The notes: a model not told the origin generated them from the sequence alone. DNA of 64,000 nucleotides from Geodermatophilus obscurus (GCF_900115395.1 NZ_FOWE01000014.1:15700-79699); one strand, 5' to 3'; positions 17,484 through 26,496 are shown, numbered from the stretch's first letter. Translations and numbers: made by a program.

Positions 17484-18151
17484 GTGCTCCCCGCTGCTCC
17501 GCGACCGAGGAGGGTCTCGGCGGCCGCGGCCAGCAGGAGCGCCGCGCTCGTGGCGCCCGGGTCTTGGTGCCCGGCGCTGCGCTCGCCGAGGTAGCTGGCC
17601 CGGCCCTTGCGGGCGACCATGGCGGTGGTGGCGTCCCGGCCGGCGGCGGCCGCCCCGGCGGCGGCGGTCAGCGCCTCGGTCCACGACCGGCCCGCGGCCA
17701 GCGCCTCCTCGGCGGCGGCGACGGCCGGCGTCAGGGCGTCGACCATCGTCTTGTCCCCGGCCTCGGCGCGCCCGCGGGCGACGACGCCCTCGATGCCGGC
17801 GCGCAGCGCGGCGACCACCTCGGCGGGCGTCGCGGTCGCCGCGTCCCCGAGGGCGGTGCCGACGCGCAGGAAGAACGTGCCGTACAGCGGGCCGCTGGCG
17901 CCGCCGACCGTGGACACCAGCGTCATGCCGACCTTCTTGGCCAGCGCCCCGGGCGAGGCGGGAGGCGCACCGTCGACGGCGGCGAGGGCCGCCGTCGTGC
18001 CCCGGTGCATGTTGGCGCCGTGGTCGGCGTCGCCGATGGCCGCGTCGAGCTCGGTGAGCGCCTCCCGGTTCTCCTCCACCAGGCGCGCGAAGGCCCGGAC
18101 CCAGGCGAGGAGGTCGTCGGTCGAGACCTCGCCGGCCACCGTGTCGGCCAC
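17480..18151 (-). CDS. dhaL: dihydroxyacetone kinase ADP-binding subunit DhaL
   Basis: 223 residues. The ATP/ADP-binding helical-barrel subunit; the nucleotide-binding motifs are visible: 'ELDAAIGDADHGANMHRG' (Asp residues that hold two Mg ions), 'TLVSTVGGASGPLYGTFF' and 'AGDKTMVDALTPA'. The C-terminus has 'GRASYLGERSAGHQDPGATS'. The GTG at 18151 follows the dhaK stop by two bases; an in-frame GTG about five codons upstream would overlap dhaK and is less likely. Part of the dhaK-dhaL-dhaM operon. In the PTS-type system DhaL-ADP is rephosphorylated by DhaM rather than exchanged. Confidence 0.93.
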   Translation of the reverse strand: MADTVAGEVSTDDLLAWVRAFARLVEENREALTELDAAIGDADHGANMHRGTTAALAAVDGAPPASPGALAKKVGMTLVSTVGGASGPLYGTFFLRVGTALGDAATATPAEVVAALRAGIEGVVARGRAEAGDKTMVDALTPAVAAAEEALAAGRSWTEALTAAAGAAAAGRDATTAMVARKGRASYLGERSAGHQDPGATSAALLLAAAAETLLGRGAAGST

Positions 18152-18153
18152 GC

Positions 18154-19155
18154 TCAGATCCCCCACCGCAGGGCGGGCGTGCGCACGGGCGCGTCCCACA
18201 GCGAGAGCAGCTCGTCGTCGACCCGCAGCAGCGTGACGGAGGTGCCGGCCATGTCGAGGGAGGTGATGTAGGGCCCGACCAGGGATCGGGCGACCTCCAC
18301 GCCGGCGCCGCCGAGGATCCGCTGCACCTCGTTGTAGAAGACGTACAGCTCGATGAGCGGCGTGCCGCCGAGCCCGTTGACGAAGCACAGCACCCGGTCC
18401 CCGCGGCCGAACGGCAGGTCGGACAGGACCGGCTCGACGAGCATGGCCGCGATGTCGCGCGCCGGCGCGAGCGGCACCCGCTCGCGCCCGGGCTCGCCGT
18501 GGATCCCGACCCCGAGCTCCATCTCGTCCTCGCCGAGCTCGAACGTCGGGTGCCCGACGGCCGGCACCGTGCAGCTGGTCAGCGCCACGCCCATGCTCCG
18601 CCCGGCGGCGTTCACCCGGCGGGCCACGTCGGCGACCTCGTCGAGGGAACGGCCCTGCTCGGCGGCCGCGCCGGCGATCTTCTCCAGCAGCACCGTCACG
18701 CCGACCCCGCGGCGGCCGGCCGTCCAGGTGCTGTCCTGGACGGCGACGTCGTCGTCGGTCACCACCGACACCACGCGCGCGCCGGACTCGGCCGCGGCGA
18801 GCTCGGCGGCCATGTCGAAGTTCATGACGTCGCCGGTGTAGTTCTTCACCACGTGCAGGACGCCGGCGCCGCTGTCGGCGAGCTTGGTCGCGGCCAGCAC
18901 CTGGTCGGGCACCGGGGAGGTGAACACCTCGCCCGCGATCGCGGCGTCGAGCATGCCGAGGCCGACGAAGCCGCCGTGCAGCGGCTCGTGCCCCGAGCCC
19001 CCGCCGGAGAGCAGGCCGACCTTGCCCGGCCGCGGCAGGTCCGCGCGGTACACGACCCGGTTGGCGTGGTCGACCCGCAGGTCGGGGTGGGCGGCCTCGA
19101 TGCCCGCGAGGGCCTCGGGCACGACGTCCGCGGGGTCGTTGATCAGCTTCTTCAT
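18154..19155 (-). CDS. dhaK: dihydroxyacetone kinase substrate-binding subunit DhaK
   Basis: 333 residues, ATG with GAGGAG upstream. It binds dihydroxyacetone covalently through a His; that His is in 'ELGVGIHGEPGRERVPL'. Other family blocks are 'VGLLSGGGSGHEPLHGGFVG', 'AAIAGEVFTSPVPDQ', 'VVKNYTGDVMNFDMA' and 'FVNGLGGTPLIELY'. First gene of the operon; the product dihydroxyacetone phosphate enters glycolysis. No DhaR/DhaS regulator is nearby. A 12-bp direct repeat lies about 33 bases before the start. Confidence 0.93.
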   Translation of the reverse strand: MKKLINDPADVVPEALAGIEAAHPDLRVDHANRVVYRADLPRPGKVGLLSGGGSGHEPLHGGFVGLGMLDAAIAGEVFTSPVPDQVLAATKLADSGAGVLHVVKNYTGDVMNFDMAAELAAAESGARVVSVVTDDDVAVQDSTWTAGRRGVGVTVLLEKIAGAAAEQGRSLDEVADVARRVNAAGRSMGVALTSCTVPAVGHPTFELGEDEMELGVGIHGEPGRERVPLAPARDIAAMLVEPVLSDLPFGRGDRVLCFVNGLGGTPLIELYVFYNEVQRILGGAGVEVARSLVGPYITSLDMAGTSVTLLRVDDELLSLWDAPVRTPALRWGI

Positions 19156-19187
19156 GACCGGGGCTCCTCGTCGAGTCGGATCAGGAC

Positions 19188-19211
19188 GTGCTGGTGGCAG
19201 TGCTGGTGGCA
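19188..19211. repeat. 12-bp direct repeat upstream of dhaK
   Basis: GTGCTGGTGGCA twice in tandem in the 5' region of the dha operon, 33-56 bases before the dhaK ATG. It could be an operator or slippage. Confidence 0.4.
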
Positions 19212-19270
19212 GTGGACCTCCCGCCCGCCGTCGCGCGCACCCGTCCCGACGCCGGTCACCGGCCCCGCGC

Positions 19271-19294
19271 GGGGGCCCGGGCGGCCGGGCCCCC
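19271..19294 (-). terminator. hairpin terminator
   Basis: Perfect 10-bp stem GGGGGCCCGG / CCGGGCCCCC with a 4-base loop, one base after the stop of the 19296 gene. It separates that gene from dhaK downstream. Confidence 0.7.
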
Positions 19295-19295
19295 G

Positions 19296-19646
19296 TCAGG
19301 CGACGACGACGAACCCGACGACGGCGAACAGCAGCGTCAGCACGCAGACGAGGACGCCGACGTAGAGGGTCGTGTGGTTCGCCGGCGAGGGCGGCGGCGG
19401 GACGTAGTGCGGGAACCCGGTGGCCAGCGGTCCCTGGCGGGTCGCCGCGGCCTGCTGCGGCGAGGGCGCGAACTGCGGCTGCGGCGGCAGCGCCACCTGA
19501 CCCGGGAAGGCGACCTGCGTGGGTGCCGCCTGCTGCGGAGCCGGCGGGGCGGCGGGCGCCGACGGCGCGACCGGAGCCGCGGACGGGCCGCCGGAGTAGG
19601 GGCCGGCCGGTGCGTAGGGCGCGGGCTGGGGGGACGGCTGCGACAA
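19296..19646 (-). CDS. proline-rich protein with C-terminal membrane helix
   Basis: 116 residues. I place the start at a TTG (LSQPSPQPAPYAPAGPYS) because GAGAGGAA lies just upstream and the residues before it are Arg-rich. The N-terminal 85 residues are low complexity, rich in Pro, Ala and Gln and presumably disordered and cytoplasmic. The last ~30 residues form one membrane helix ('LYVGVLVCVLTLLFAVVGFVVV') with a very short tail. No known function. It differs from the larger Pro-rich proteins at 25151 and 26545 in having no extracytoplasmic domain. Confidence 0.55.
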   Translation of the reverse strand: MSQPSPQPAPYAPAGPYSGGPSAAPVAPSAPAAPPAPQQAAPTQVAFPGQVALPPQPQFAPSPQQAAATRQGPLATGFPHYVPPPPSPANHTTLYVGVLVCVLTLLFAVVGFVVVA

Positions 19647-19759
19647 CGGGGTTCCTCTCGAGCGGGCCGCGGCGGCTCCCCGCCGGGCGGCGCACATCGT
19701 GACAGCCCCGGGCGTGGCGGAGAAGGGGTCCCGTCGTCGCGCGCGGGGGCCCGCCGGGG

Positions 19760-20230
19760 TCAGCCGGAGGTGGAGGTCCCGCAGACGCGCGGGCCGTCCT
19801 CGAGCACCACGACGACGGTCGTCTCGGTGCTCTCACCGCCGTCGTCCCACCGGATGCGGACCTCCTGGGCGTCCTGCCCGTCGAGCTCGCCGGGCCGAAC
19901 CGCGACCACCTCGCCGGTGCCGAACGGCGCGTACCCGGCGGCCCGCTCCCCCGCCTCGACGCCCTGCTCGTCGGCCGCGTCGCGCTCGGCCTGGCACAGC
20001 AGGTCGCCGGCGGTCTCGAGGTCGTCGGCGGCCAGCGCCGCGGTGAAGACGCCGACCACCTCGCGGGCCTGCTCCTCCCCCGTCCCGGTGACCAGGGGCA
20101 GGGCGACCACCATGCCGACGCCGACCAGCACGGTGCCGCCGAGGATGCCCAGGAGCAGGCCGTTGCTGCGCCGCGGCGTGCCGGTGTGCAGGTCCTCCGG
20201 GCCCTCGTCGTAGAGGTAGGGACCGCTCAT
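19760..20230 (-). CDS. membrane-anchored hypothetical protein (DUF4878-like exterior domain)
   Basis: 156 residues. ATG start overlaps the stop of the dihydrouridine synthase (ATGA). A short cytoplasmic head ('MSGPYLYDEGPEDLHTGTPR') leads to one membrane helix (about residues 24-47, 'LLLGILGGTVLVGVGMVVAL'), then an exterior domain of about 105 residues. That domain begins 'AREVVGVFTAALAADDLETA', has Cys in 'GDLLCQAERD' and a last Cys in 'GPRVCGTSTSG', probably a disulfide pair. The helix-then-sheet pattern with these Cys is that of DUF4878/NTF2-like lumazine-binding folds and is shared with the 25151 and 26545 proteins. Function unknown. Confidence 0.6.
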   Translation of the reverse strand: MSGPYLYDEGPEDLHTGTPRRSNGLLLGILGGTVLVGVGMVVALPLVTGTGEEQAREVVGVFTAALAADDLETAGDLLCQAERDAADEQGVEAGERAAGYAPFGTGEVVAVRPGELDGQDAQEVRIRWDDGGESTETTVVVVLEDGPRVCGTSTSG

Positions 20231-21381
20231 CCGCCGCTCGTCTCCAGCTCGGCGCCCGCCGGGGGACGCGGGTCGTCGCGGTCGTCGAGCCAGCCCTCGG
20301 GCAGGGCCACCGGTCGCGGGCTGCTGGTGCGCCCGCGCGGCCCGCCGAGCACCGCCGTCGGGTAGGGCTGGTCCTCGATCCGGTCGAGCAGGCCGGCCAG
20401 CTCGTCGAGGGAGCCGACCATCGCCAGGGCGCGCCGGACGTCGGAGCCGACGGAGAAGCCCTTGAGGTACCAGGCCACGTGCTTGCGGAAGTCGGTGCAG
20501 CCGTGCAGCTCGCCCTGCTCGGCCGACAGCAGCTGCGCGTGCCGGAGCATCACCGCGGCCACCTCCCGCAGCGTCGGCAGCGCCCGCCGCGGGGACCCGG
20601 CGAAGGCGGCGGCGAGGTCGCCGAACAGCCAGGGCCGGCCCAGGCAGCCCCGTCCGACGACGACGCCGGCGCAGCCGGTCTCGCGCAGCAGCCGCAGGGC
20701 GTCGTCGGCCTCCCAGACGTCGCCGTTGCCGAGGACGGGGATGTCGACGGTCTCGACCAACCGGGCGATCGGCGCCCAGTCCGCGGTGCCGCTGTAGAGC
20801 TGGTCGGCGGTGCGCCCGTGCAGGGTGATCGCCGCGGCGCCCTCGTCCTGCGCGATGCGGCCGGCGTCGAGGTAGGTGACGTGGTCGGCGTCGATGCCGA
20901 TGCGGGTCTTGACCGTGACCGGCACGTCGCGGGCGGCGGTGACCGCGGCCCGGACGATGTCGCGGAACAGCACGCGCCGCCACGGCAGCGCCGAGCCGCC
21001 GCCCTTGCGGGTCACCTTGGGCACCGGGCAGCCGAAGTTGAGGTCGACGTGCGCCGGTCGGGTGCCGGCGACGCCCTCGTCGACGAGCATCTCCACCGCC
21101 CGCCCCACGGTGGCCGGGTCGACGCCGTAGAGCTGGACGGAAAAGCCGGCCGCCGCCTCCTCCGGGGTGGCGCGGATCATCCGCAGCGTCTTCTCGTTGC
21201 GCTCCACCAGCGCCCGCGTGGTGATCATCTCGCAGACGTAGAGGCCGGCGCCGAACTCGCGGCACAGGGTGCGGAACGCCGGGTTGGTGATGCCGGCCAT
21301 CGGCGCGAGCACGACCGCGGGGTCGACCGTGAGCGGCCCGAGGCGCAGCGGGGCGACCGCCGGCGCCAGGATGCTCGTCAC
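20227..21381 (-). CDS. dusB: tRNA-dihydrouridine synthase
   Basis: FMN enzyme reducing uridine to dihydrouridine in tRNA. 384 residues. The TIM barrel starts 'VVLAPMAGITNPAFRTLCRE'. The catalytic Cys is in 'HVDLNFGCPVPKVTRKGGGS', FMN-binding residues in 'VTVKTRIGID' and 'AITLHGRTADQLYSGTADW', and the phosphate-binding 'VLGNGDVWEADDAL' and 'VVVGRGCLGRPWLF' follow. The C-terminal helical tRNA-binding part has 'FRKHVAWYLKGF'. GTG start (VTSILAPAVAPLRLG). The divergent glycosyltransferase begins about 130-250 bases away depending on its start. Assignment to DusB rather than another Dus class rests on overall resemblance. Confidence 0.92.
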   Translation of the reverse strand: MTSILAPAVAPLRLGPLTVDPAVVLAPMAGITNPAFRTLCREFGAGLYVCEMITTRALVERNEKTLRMIRATPEEAAAGFSVQLYGVDPATVGRAVEMLVDEGVAGTRPAHVDLNFGCPVPKVTRKGGGSALPWRRVLFRDIVRAAVTAARDVPVTVKTRIGIDADHVTYLDAGRIAQDEGAAAITLHGRTADQLYSGTADWAPIARLVETVDIPVLGNGDVWEADDALRLLRETGCAGVVVGRGCLGRPWLFGDLAAAFAGSPRRALPTLREVAAVMLRHAQLLSAEQGELHGCTDFRKHVAWYLKGFSVGSDVRRALAMVGSLDELAGLLDRIEDQPYPTAVLGGPRGRTSSPRPVALPEGWLDDRDDPRPPAGAELETSGG

Positions 21382-21533
21382 GCCGTCCAGGGTAGGTGGC
21401 GCCGCCCGGTGGCCGGGGTCACCCGCGGGGACGCCGACAGGTCCAGGGGATCGTGCACGTTCCGATCGCGCCCCAGCGGGGCACTGGGTGCTCCCCACCC
21501 GAGGAGGATGCAGGTGTCCAGGTCGTCCCCCGC

Positions 21534-21641
21534 CCCGTGGCTGCCGGCGGCGCCGTGACTGCCGGCGGCGCCGTGACTGCCGGCGGCGCCGTGACCGCCG
21601 GCAGCGCTGTGACCGCCGGCAGCGCTGTGGTCCCCGGCGTC
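21534..21641 (+). repeat. 18-bp tandem repeat at the start of a glycosyltransferase gene
   Basis: Six consecutive 18-base units of the type GCCGTGACTGCCGGCGGC, with the first and last diverged. Each unit encodes Ala-Val-Thr-Ala-Gly-Gly/Ser in the gene frame and brings a GTG codon. The unit length is a multiple of three. Confidence 0.85.
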
Positions 21642-22751
21642 ACCCGGATCGCCGTCCTGCGCGCCAACTTCCTCGGTGACCTGGTGCTCACCCTCCCGGC
21701 GCTGGCCGCCCTGCGGTCCGCCTACCCGGCTGCGGAGATCACGCTCCTCGGCGCGCCCCTGCACGCCGACCTGCTCGGGGGACGGCCGGGCCCGTGGGAC
21801 CGCGTCGTCGTCGTCCCGCCGTGGCCGGGGGTCCGCGACGCGCCGGGTGCCGGGCGCGACACCCCGGAGGTGCGCCGCTTCCTCGTGCAGCAGCGGGCGG
21901 AGGGCTACGACCTGGCCCTGCAGCTGCACGGCGGTGGCGGCAACTCCAACCCGCTCGTCTCCGCGCTGGGCGCCCGGGTGACCGCCGGGGCACGGGACGC
22001 CGGCGCCCCGCCGCTGGACCGCTGGCTGCCCTACTCCTCCGACCAGCACGAGGTGTTCCGCTGCCTGGAGCTCGCCGGCCTGGTCGGCGCCGCGCCGGTG
22101 ACGCTCGAGCCGCGGCTGGACCTCGTCCCGGCCGACGTCGCGGCCGCCGACGACGTCCTGCCGGCCGGCCCCGGGCCGCTGGTCGCGCTGCACCCCGGCG
22201 CGCGGGACCCCCGCCGCCGCTGGCCCGCCGCGTGCTTCGCCGCGCTCGCCGGTGAGCTCGCGACCGCGGGCGCGCAGGTGGTGCTGGTCGGCTCCGGCGA
22301 CGACGACCGGCGCGCCGCCGACGCCATCCGGGCGGCGACGACGGCACCGCTGCTCGACCTGGTCGGCCGGCTCCCGCTGGGCGCGCTGGCCGGCGTCCTC
22401 GCGCGCTGCCGTGTGGTGGTGGCCAACGACTCCGGTCCGCGGCACCTGGCCGAGGCGGTCGGGACGGCGACCGTCGGCGTCTTCCTCGAGCACAACCTGC
22501 TCAACGCCGGACCGCTGACCCGGCGGCGGCACCGGGTGGCGGTGTCCACGCGGACCACCTGCCCCGCGTGCGGGGTCGACCAGGCCCGGTCGCGCTGCGG
22601 CCACGACCGGTCCCTGGTCGCCGACGTCCCGTTGGAGACGGTGCGGGCCGCCGCCCTCGACCTGCTCGGGGACGGCGGCCCGTCGGTGCACGCGGCCGCC
22701 GCCGCGCTCCCCGCGCCGGCTCGGCAGCCTCTCGGGCGGGTGGCCCGGTAG
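21537..22751 (+). CDS. glycosyltransferase family 9 (heptosyltransferase-like)
   Basis: GT-B fold transferase. 'RIAVLRANFLGDLVLTLPAL' is the family start, 'LALQLHGGGGNSNPLVSALG' the N-domain acceptor region, 'PLVALHPGARDPRRRWP' the phosphate-binding loop and 'VVVANDSGPRHLAEAVG' the nucleotide-sugar motif. A Cys-rich 'TTCPACGVDQARSRCGHDRS' tail follows. The start is uncertain. The good Shine-Dalgarno GAGGAGG (21501-21507) is 6 bases before a GTG (21514) in another frame that stops at 21556-21558, and that TGA overlaps an in-frame GTG (21555) as GTGA. GTG codons at 21537, 21555 and 21627 are all possible. Substrate unknown; the enzyme is likely to act on a cell-surface glycan. Confidence 0.85.
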   Translation: MAAGGAVTAGGAVTAGGAVTAGSAVTAGSAVVPGVTRIAVLRANFLGDLVLTLPALAALRSAYPAAEITLLGAPLHADLLGGRPGPWDRVVVVPPWPGVRDAPGAGRDTPEVRRFLVQQRAEGYDLALQLHGGGGNSNPLVSALGARVTAGARDAGAPPLDRWLPYSSDQHEVFRCLELAGLVGAAPVTLEPRLDLVPADVAAADDVLPAGPGPLVALHPGARDPRRRWPAACFAALAGELATAGAQVVLVGSGDDDRRAADAIRAATTAPLLDLVGRLPLGALAGVLARCRVVVANDSGPRHLAEAVGTATVGVFLEHNLLNAGPLTRRRHRVAVSTRTTCPACGVDQARSRCGHDRSLVADVPLETVRAAALDLLGDGGPSVHAAAAALPAPARQPLGRVAR

Positions 22752-22760
22752 GGCGCCGGC

Positions 22761-23546
22761 TCAGGCGGCCTGCGGCTCCCGGAGCGCCGCGGGCAGCTCG
22801 CCGTCCGTGACGTGGGCCCGCACGACCTCGGCGAACAGGGCCGGCTGCTCGCCGTTCCACGCGTGCCCGACGCCGGGCACCAGGCGCGCCGCGCCCCGGG
22901 GGAACGCGGTAGAGAGGATCGGCAGCGAGCGCCGGATCAGCTCCTGCTCCCGCTCCCCCGCGACGGCCAGGACCCGGGACGACGACGTCGCGGCGGCCTC
23001 CGGCACCCGGTACTCCACCAGGTCGGCACCGACCCGCAGGAACGTCCCGGGTGCCATCGTCCGGGCCGCGGTGGCGTACCCGTCGAAGTCCTCCGGCGGC
23101 ACGCCGAGCGCCCGCGCGTTGGCCCGCAGCAGCGGCGTGGTCGCCATGAGCGGGGACATCAGCCGGCCGGCGGCCCGCACGAGGCGCGGCCGCGGGAACG
23201 GCAGGACGTTGACCCCGCTGACCAGCGCGGTCGGCACCAGGTCGGGGTGCCGCGCGGCGAGCTCGGTGGCCACGTACCCGCCCAGCGACAGGCCGACCAG
23301 GTGCGCCCGGCCGTCGGGAGCGCGGTCGCCGATCACCTCGGCGACCGCCGCCACGGTGTCGTCGAGGGACACCCACGGCCGGGCCGCGCTGTCCCCGTGC
23401 CCGGGGAGGTCGACGACCAGCAGGTGGAGGTCCCCGCCGACGGCCTCGACGAGCCGGCGCCACATCCACCCGCTGGTGCCGACGCCGTGGAGGAGGACCA
23501 CCGTGGGCCGGTCCGCCGGGCCGGCCTCGTGCAGGGACAGCGTCAC
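22761..23546 (-). CDS. alpha/beta hydrolase
   Basis: 261 residues, GTG start. Oxyanion-hole motif 'VVLLHGVGTSGWMW', nucleophile elbow 'HLVGLSLGGYVATELA' with the catalytic Ser, cap-region helices in the middle, and a C-terminal His in 'LVPGVGHAWNGEQP'; the acid is probably Asp or Glu in the 'VLAVAGEREQELI' region. Soluble, typical length for esterase or lyase-type hydrolases of this fold. Substrate not predictable. Convergent with the glycosyltransferase, only 9 bases between stops. Confidence 0.85.
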   Translation of the reverse strand: MTLSLHEAGPADRPTVVLLHGVGTSGWMWRRLVEAVGGDLHLLVVDLPGHGDSAARPWVSLDDTVAAVAEVIGDRAPDGRAHLVGLSLGGYVATELAARHPDLVPTALVSGVNVLPFPRPRLVRAAGRLMSPLMATTPLLRANARALGVPPEDFDGYATAARTMAPGTFLRVGADLVEYRVPEAAATSSSRVLAVAGEREQELIRRSLPILSTAFPRGAARLVPGVGHAWNGEQPALFAEVVRAHVTDGELPAALREPQAA

Positions 23547-23622
23547 GCGGCGCAGGATGTCAGCCGGCGGCACCGGTCCGGCCGCCGGCCGCTGCGCTCG
23601 GCGCGTCGCACGCCGGCACTGC

Positions 23623-23669
23623 GTGCACTTCCGCGGAAGTGCACGGGGCACATCCGCGGAAGTGCACGG
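23623..23669. repeat. perfect palindrome plus partial second copy
   Basis: A perfect 22-bp palindrome (23623-23644; arms GTGCACTTCCG/CGGAAGTGCAC) is followed at 23653-23669 by a second right arm (TCCGCGGAAGTGCACGG). It lies directly 3' of glyS (minus strand), so it may terminate glyS transcription or be a dispersed palindromic element. Confidence 0.65.
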
Positions 23670-23673
23670 AGGG

Positions 23674-25068
23674 TCAGCAGCCGGGCAGGCGCGCGGCGAG
23701 GTAGGACTCGACGGCGTCCAGGCCGATCCGCTCCTGGCTCATCGAGTCGCGCTCCCGCACGGTGACGGCGTCGTCGGTGAGGGTGTCGAAGTCGACGGTG
23801 AGGCAGAACGGCGTGCCGATCTCGTCCTGGCGGCGGTAGCGGCGGCCGATCGCGCCGGCGTCGTCGAAGTCGACGTTCCAGTTCCGGCGCAGCCGCGCGG
23901 CCAGGTCACGGGCCTTGGGCGAGAGGTCGGCGTTGCGCGACAGCGGCAGGACGGCGGCCTTGACCGGCGCCAGCCGCGGGTCCAGCCGCAGCACCGTGCG
24001 GGTGTCGACGCCGCCCTTGGCGTTGGGCGCCTCGTCCTCGGTGTAGGCCTCGACCAGGAAGGCCATCAGCGAGCGGGTGAGCCCCGCCGCCGGCTCGATG
24101 ACGTACGGCGTCCAGCGGGTGTTGCTCGCCTGGTCGAAGTAGGACAGGTCGACGCCGGAGTGCTCGGTGTGGGTCGAGAGGTCGAAGTCGGTGCGGTTGG
24201 CGATGCCTTCGAGCTCGCCCCACTCCGAGCCCTGGAAGCCGAAGCGGTACTCGATGTCGACGGTGCGCTTCGAGTAGTGGCTCAGCTTCTCCTTCGGGTG
24301 CTCGAAGTGCCGCAGGTTGTCCGGCGAGATCCCGAGGTCGGTGTACCAGCGGGTCCGCTCGTCGATCCAGTACTGGTGCCACTCCTCGTCGCTGCCCGGC
24401 TCGACGAAGAACTCCATCTCCATCTGCTCGAACTCGCGGGTGCGGAAGACGAAGTTCCCCGGGGTGATCTCGTTGCGGAAGGACTTGCCGATCTGCCCGA
24501 TGCCGAACGGCGGCTTCTTCCGCGCCGCGCCCATGACGTTGGCGAAGTTCACGAAGATGCCCTGCGCGGTCTCCGGGCGCAGGTAGTGCAGCCCGGACTC
24601 GTCCTCGACCGGGCCGAGGTACGTCTTGAGCATCATGTTGAAGTCGCGCGGCTCGGTCCACTGGCCGGTCACGCCGCAGTTCGGGCAGGTGATCTCGGTC
24701 AACCCCTCCGGCAGCCGGCCCTTCCTGGCCTCGAAGGCCTCCTCGAGGTGGTCGGCCCGGAAGCGCTTGTGGCAGTTCTGGCACTCGGTCAGCGGGTCGG
24801 TGAAGACGCCGACGTGACCGGAGGCGACCCACACCTGGCGCGGCAGGATCACCGAGGAGTCCAGGCCGACGACGTCGTCGCGGCTCTGCACGACGGTGCG
24901 CCACCACTGCTTCTTGATGTTGTCCTTGAGCTCCACGCCCAGGGGCCCGTAGTCCCAGGCGGAGCGGGTGCCGCCGTAGATCTCACCGGAGGGGAAGACG
25001 AACCCCCGGCGCTTGCAGAGGTTGACCACCTTGTCGAGGCGGGCGGGGTCGTGCGTGGTCGTGCTCAC
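23674..25068 (-). CDS. glyS: glycyl-tRNA synthetase (alpha2 type)
   Basis: 464 residues, class II synthetase charging tRNA-Gly. Motif 1 region '[20 protein letters not shown]' and '[15 protein letters not shown]' are present. A zinc-binding insert has '[15 protein letters not shown]' and '[13 protein letters not shown]'. Motif 2 is '[20 protein letters not shown]' with '[11 protein letters not shown]', and motif 3 '[17 protein letters not shown]' follows. The C-terminal anticodon-binding domain begins '[15 protein letters not shown]'. GTG start ([15 protein letters not shown]). It lies alone in the run between the hydrolase and the membrane-signalling block. Confidence 0.95.
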   Translation of the reverse strand: MSTTTHDPARLDKVVNLCKRRGFVFPSGEIYGGTRSAWDYGPLGVELKDNIKKQWWRTVVQSRDDVVGLDSSVILPRQVWVASGHVGVFTDPLTECQNCHKRFRADHLEEAFEARKGRLPEGLTEITCPNCGVTGQWTEPRDFNMMLKTYLGPVEDESGLHYLRPETAQGIFVNFANVMGAARKKPPFGIGQIGKSFRNEITPGNFVFRTREFEQMEMEFFVEPGSDEEWHQYWIDERTRWYTDLGISPDNLRHFEHPKEKLSHYSKRTVDIEYRFGFQGSEWGELEGIANRTDFDLSTHTEHSGVDLSYFDQASNTRWTPYVIEPAAGLTRSLMAFLVEAYTEDEAPNAKGGVDTRTVLRLDPRLAPVKAAVLPLSRNADLSPKARDLAARLRRNWNVDFDDAGAIGRRYRRQDEIGTPFCLTVDFDTLTDDAVTVRERDSMSQERIGLDAVESYLAARLPGC

Positions 25069-25150
25069 GGGGTGTGGTGCTCCATCCGGCTGGCGGTCGG
25101 CGGCTGACCCGCCCACGGTAGTCGCCGTCCCGCGCGCCCCCGGCCGCCGA

Positions 25151-26122
25151 TCAGGCCTCGGTGTAGCCGCAGACGGTCGGCCGGCCCTCGTCGGCGACGG
25201 TGATCACGAACGAGACCTGGCTACCGGTGTCGAGCGTGACGTCGAAGGTGACCTCGTCGACGTCGCCCGCGGCTGCCGCGCCGGTGAGCGAACCCTCGGT
25301 GATCTGCCCGCCGAGGAAGGCGTCGAAGTCGGCCAGCAGCGCCGCGGCGTCGGGGAGCTGCGCCTGCCCGTCGGCGCACAGGTCGGCGTAGGCGGCCTCC
25401 GCGTCGCGGTCGGCGAGGGCCTCCACCCACGAGGTGGCGAAGTCCGGGCTGTCCGGGCGGTTGAGCTCCCCCGTCTCCCCGCCGCCGCCGCCGGTGGACG
25501 TGCCGGCACCTCCGCCAAAGCCGCCCTCGCCAGAGGGGTCGGCCGACGACGACGGTGCCGAGGAGGAGGACGAGGAGGACGAGGACGACGCGCTCGTCGA
25601 CGTCCCCGGCGACGCGGTGGAGGGGCCGTCGTCGTCCCGGTTCAGCAGCAGCACGGCCAGGACTCCACCGCCGACGAGCAGGACGCCGAGCGCCACGAGC
25701 AGGGGGACCAGCGGGCCGCGCCTCCGCTTCGGCGGCTGCGGCGCCCCGAACCCGGGGCCGCCGTAGCCGGGGCCACCGTAGCCAGGGCCGCCGTAGCCGG
25801 GACCGCCGTAGCCGGGACCGCCGCCCGGGCCGTACTGCGGCGGGCCGTACCCGGGCGCACCGGGCGGCGCGTACGGCGGCTGCTGACCCCAGGAGGGCTG
25901 CTGCCCGTACGGCGGCTGCTGGGGCGGCGCCTGCGGGGACGGCGGCTGCCCGCCGAGCCGCAGCGTCGGGTCCCGCTGGTCGGGCGGCCCGCCGGGCAGC
26001 CGGTCGGTGGGCGGGTCGGGCACCGCGGGGCGTCCTGGCACCGGCGGGCGGCCGGGCACCGGGGGCAGGCGCACCTCGCGGGTGCGGTCGGGAGGCGTCC
26101 CGTCCTGCGGCGGCTGGGTCAT
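25151..26122 (-). CDS. Pro/Gly-rich membrane protein with exterior DUF4878-like domain
   Basis: 323 residues. A disordered cytoplasmic head of about 130 residues holds Pro-rich and GYGGP repeats. Then comes a basic stop 'PPKRRR', a single membrane helix ('[20 protein letters not shown]', about 138-160), a Ser-rich linker, and an exterior domain of about 100 residues from '[20 protein letters not shown]' to '[11 protein letters not shown]'. The pair of Cys ('DLCADGQ' and 'TVCGYT') probably forms a disulfide. Paralogue of the protein at 26545-27441. Function unknown; repeat-rich heads of this kind can be kinase substrates, and Ser/Thr kinases lie nearby, but there is no direct evidence. Confidence 0.65.
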   Translation of the reverse strand: MTQPPQDGTPPDRTREVRLPPVPGRPPVPGRPAVPDPPTDRLPGGPPDQRDPTLRLGGQPPSPQAPPQQPPYGQQPSWGQQPPYAPPGAPGYGPPQYGPGGGPGYGGPGYGGPGYGGPGYGGPGFGAPQPPKRRRGPLVPLLVALGVLLVGGGVLAVLLLNRDDDGPSTASPGTSTSASSSSSSSSSSAPSSSADPSGEGGFGGGAGTSTGGGGGETGELNRPDSPDFATSWVEALADRDAEAAYADLCADGQAQLPDAAALLADFDAFLGGQITEGSLTGAAAAGDVDEVTFDVTLDTGSQVSFVITVADEGRPTVCGYTEA

Positions 26123-26158
26123 CGCCCGTCCTCCCGTGCTCGTGCTGTCCGACGCAGG

Positions 26159-26461
26159 CTACGCACCGCGGCTGCCCGGGGACTCCTCCAGCGGGAGGAA
26201 GGCCCCGGGCTCGTCGACCGCGTGCAGCCAGACCGGCGCCCCGGCCATCTTGACCTCGGCGGCCGAGAGCGCGCGGCGGTACGCGCCGACGCCGTCCCAG
26301 CGGGTCACCAGCGCCCACAGCTCCGGGTCGTCGGCGCAGCGGCCGGACTCACCACCGAGGAAGCCCGGCCGTGCGGAGAGGGCCGCGAGCAGCCGGTCGA
26401 GGTCGGCGGGCAGGTCGCCCGCCGACCCTGGGGACACCCGCAACCGGGTCACGGCGAACAC
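26159..26461 (-). CDS. antibiotic biosynthesis monooxygenase (ABM)-like protein
   Basis: 100 residues from a GTG ('VFAVTRLRVSPGSAGDLPAD'). Ferredoxin-like alpha-beta fold pattern: a first strand, 'LDRLLAALSARPGFLGGESG', the helix 'DDPELWALVTRWDGVGAYRR', and a last strand. This matches small ABM/dimeric alpha-beta barrel proteins of unknown substrate. There are no cofactor residues, as is normal in the family. It lies between the two paralogous membrane proteins, with a terminator hairpin just upstream. Confidence 0.7.
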   Translation of the reverse strand: MFAVTRLRVSPGSAGDLPADLDRLLAALSARPGFLGGESGRCADDPELWALVTRWDGVGAYRRALSAAEVKMAGAPVWLHAVDEPGAFLPLEESPGSRGA

Positions 26462-26496
26462 GCGCCCATGGTGCCGCAGAGCCGGAGGTGCAGACG

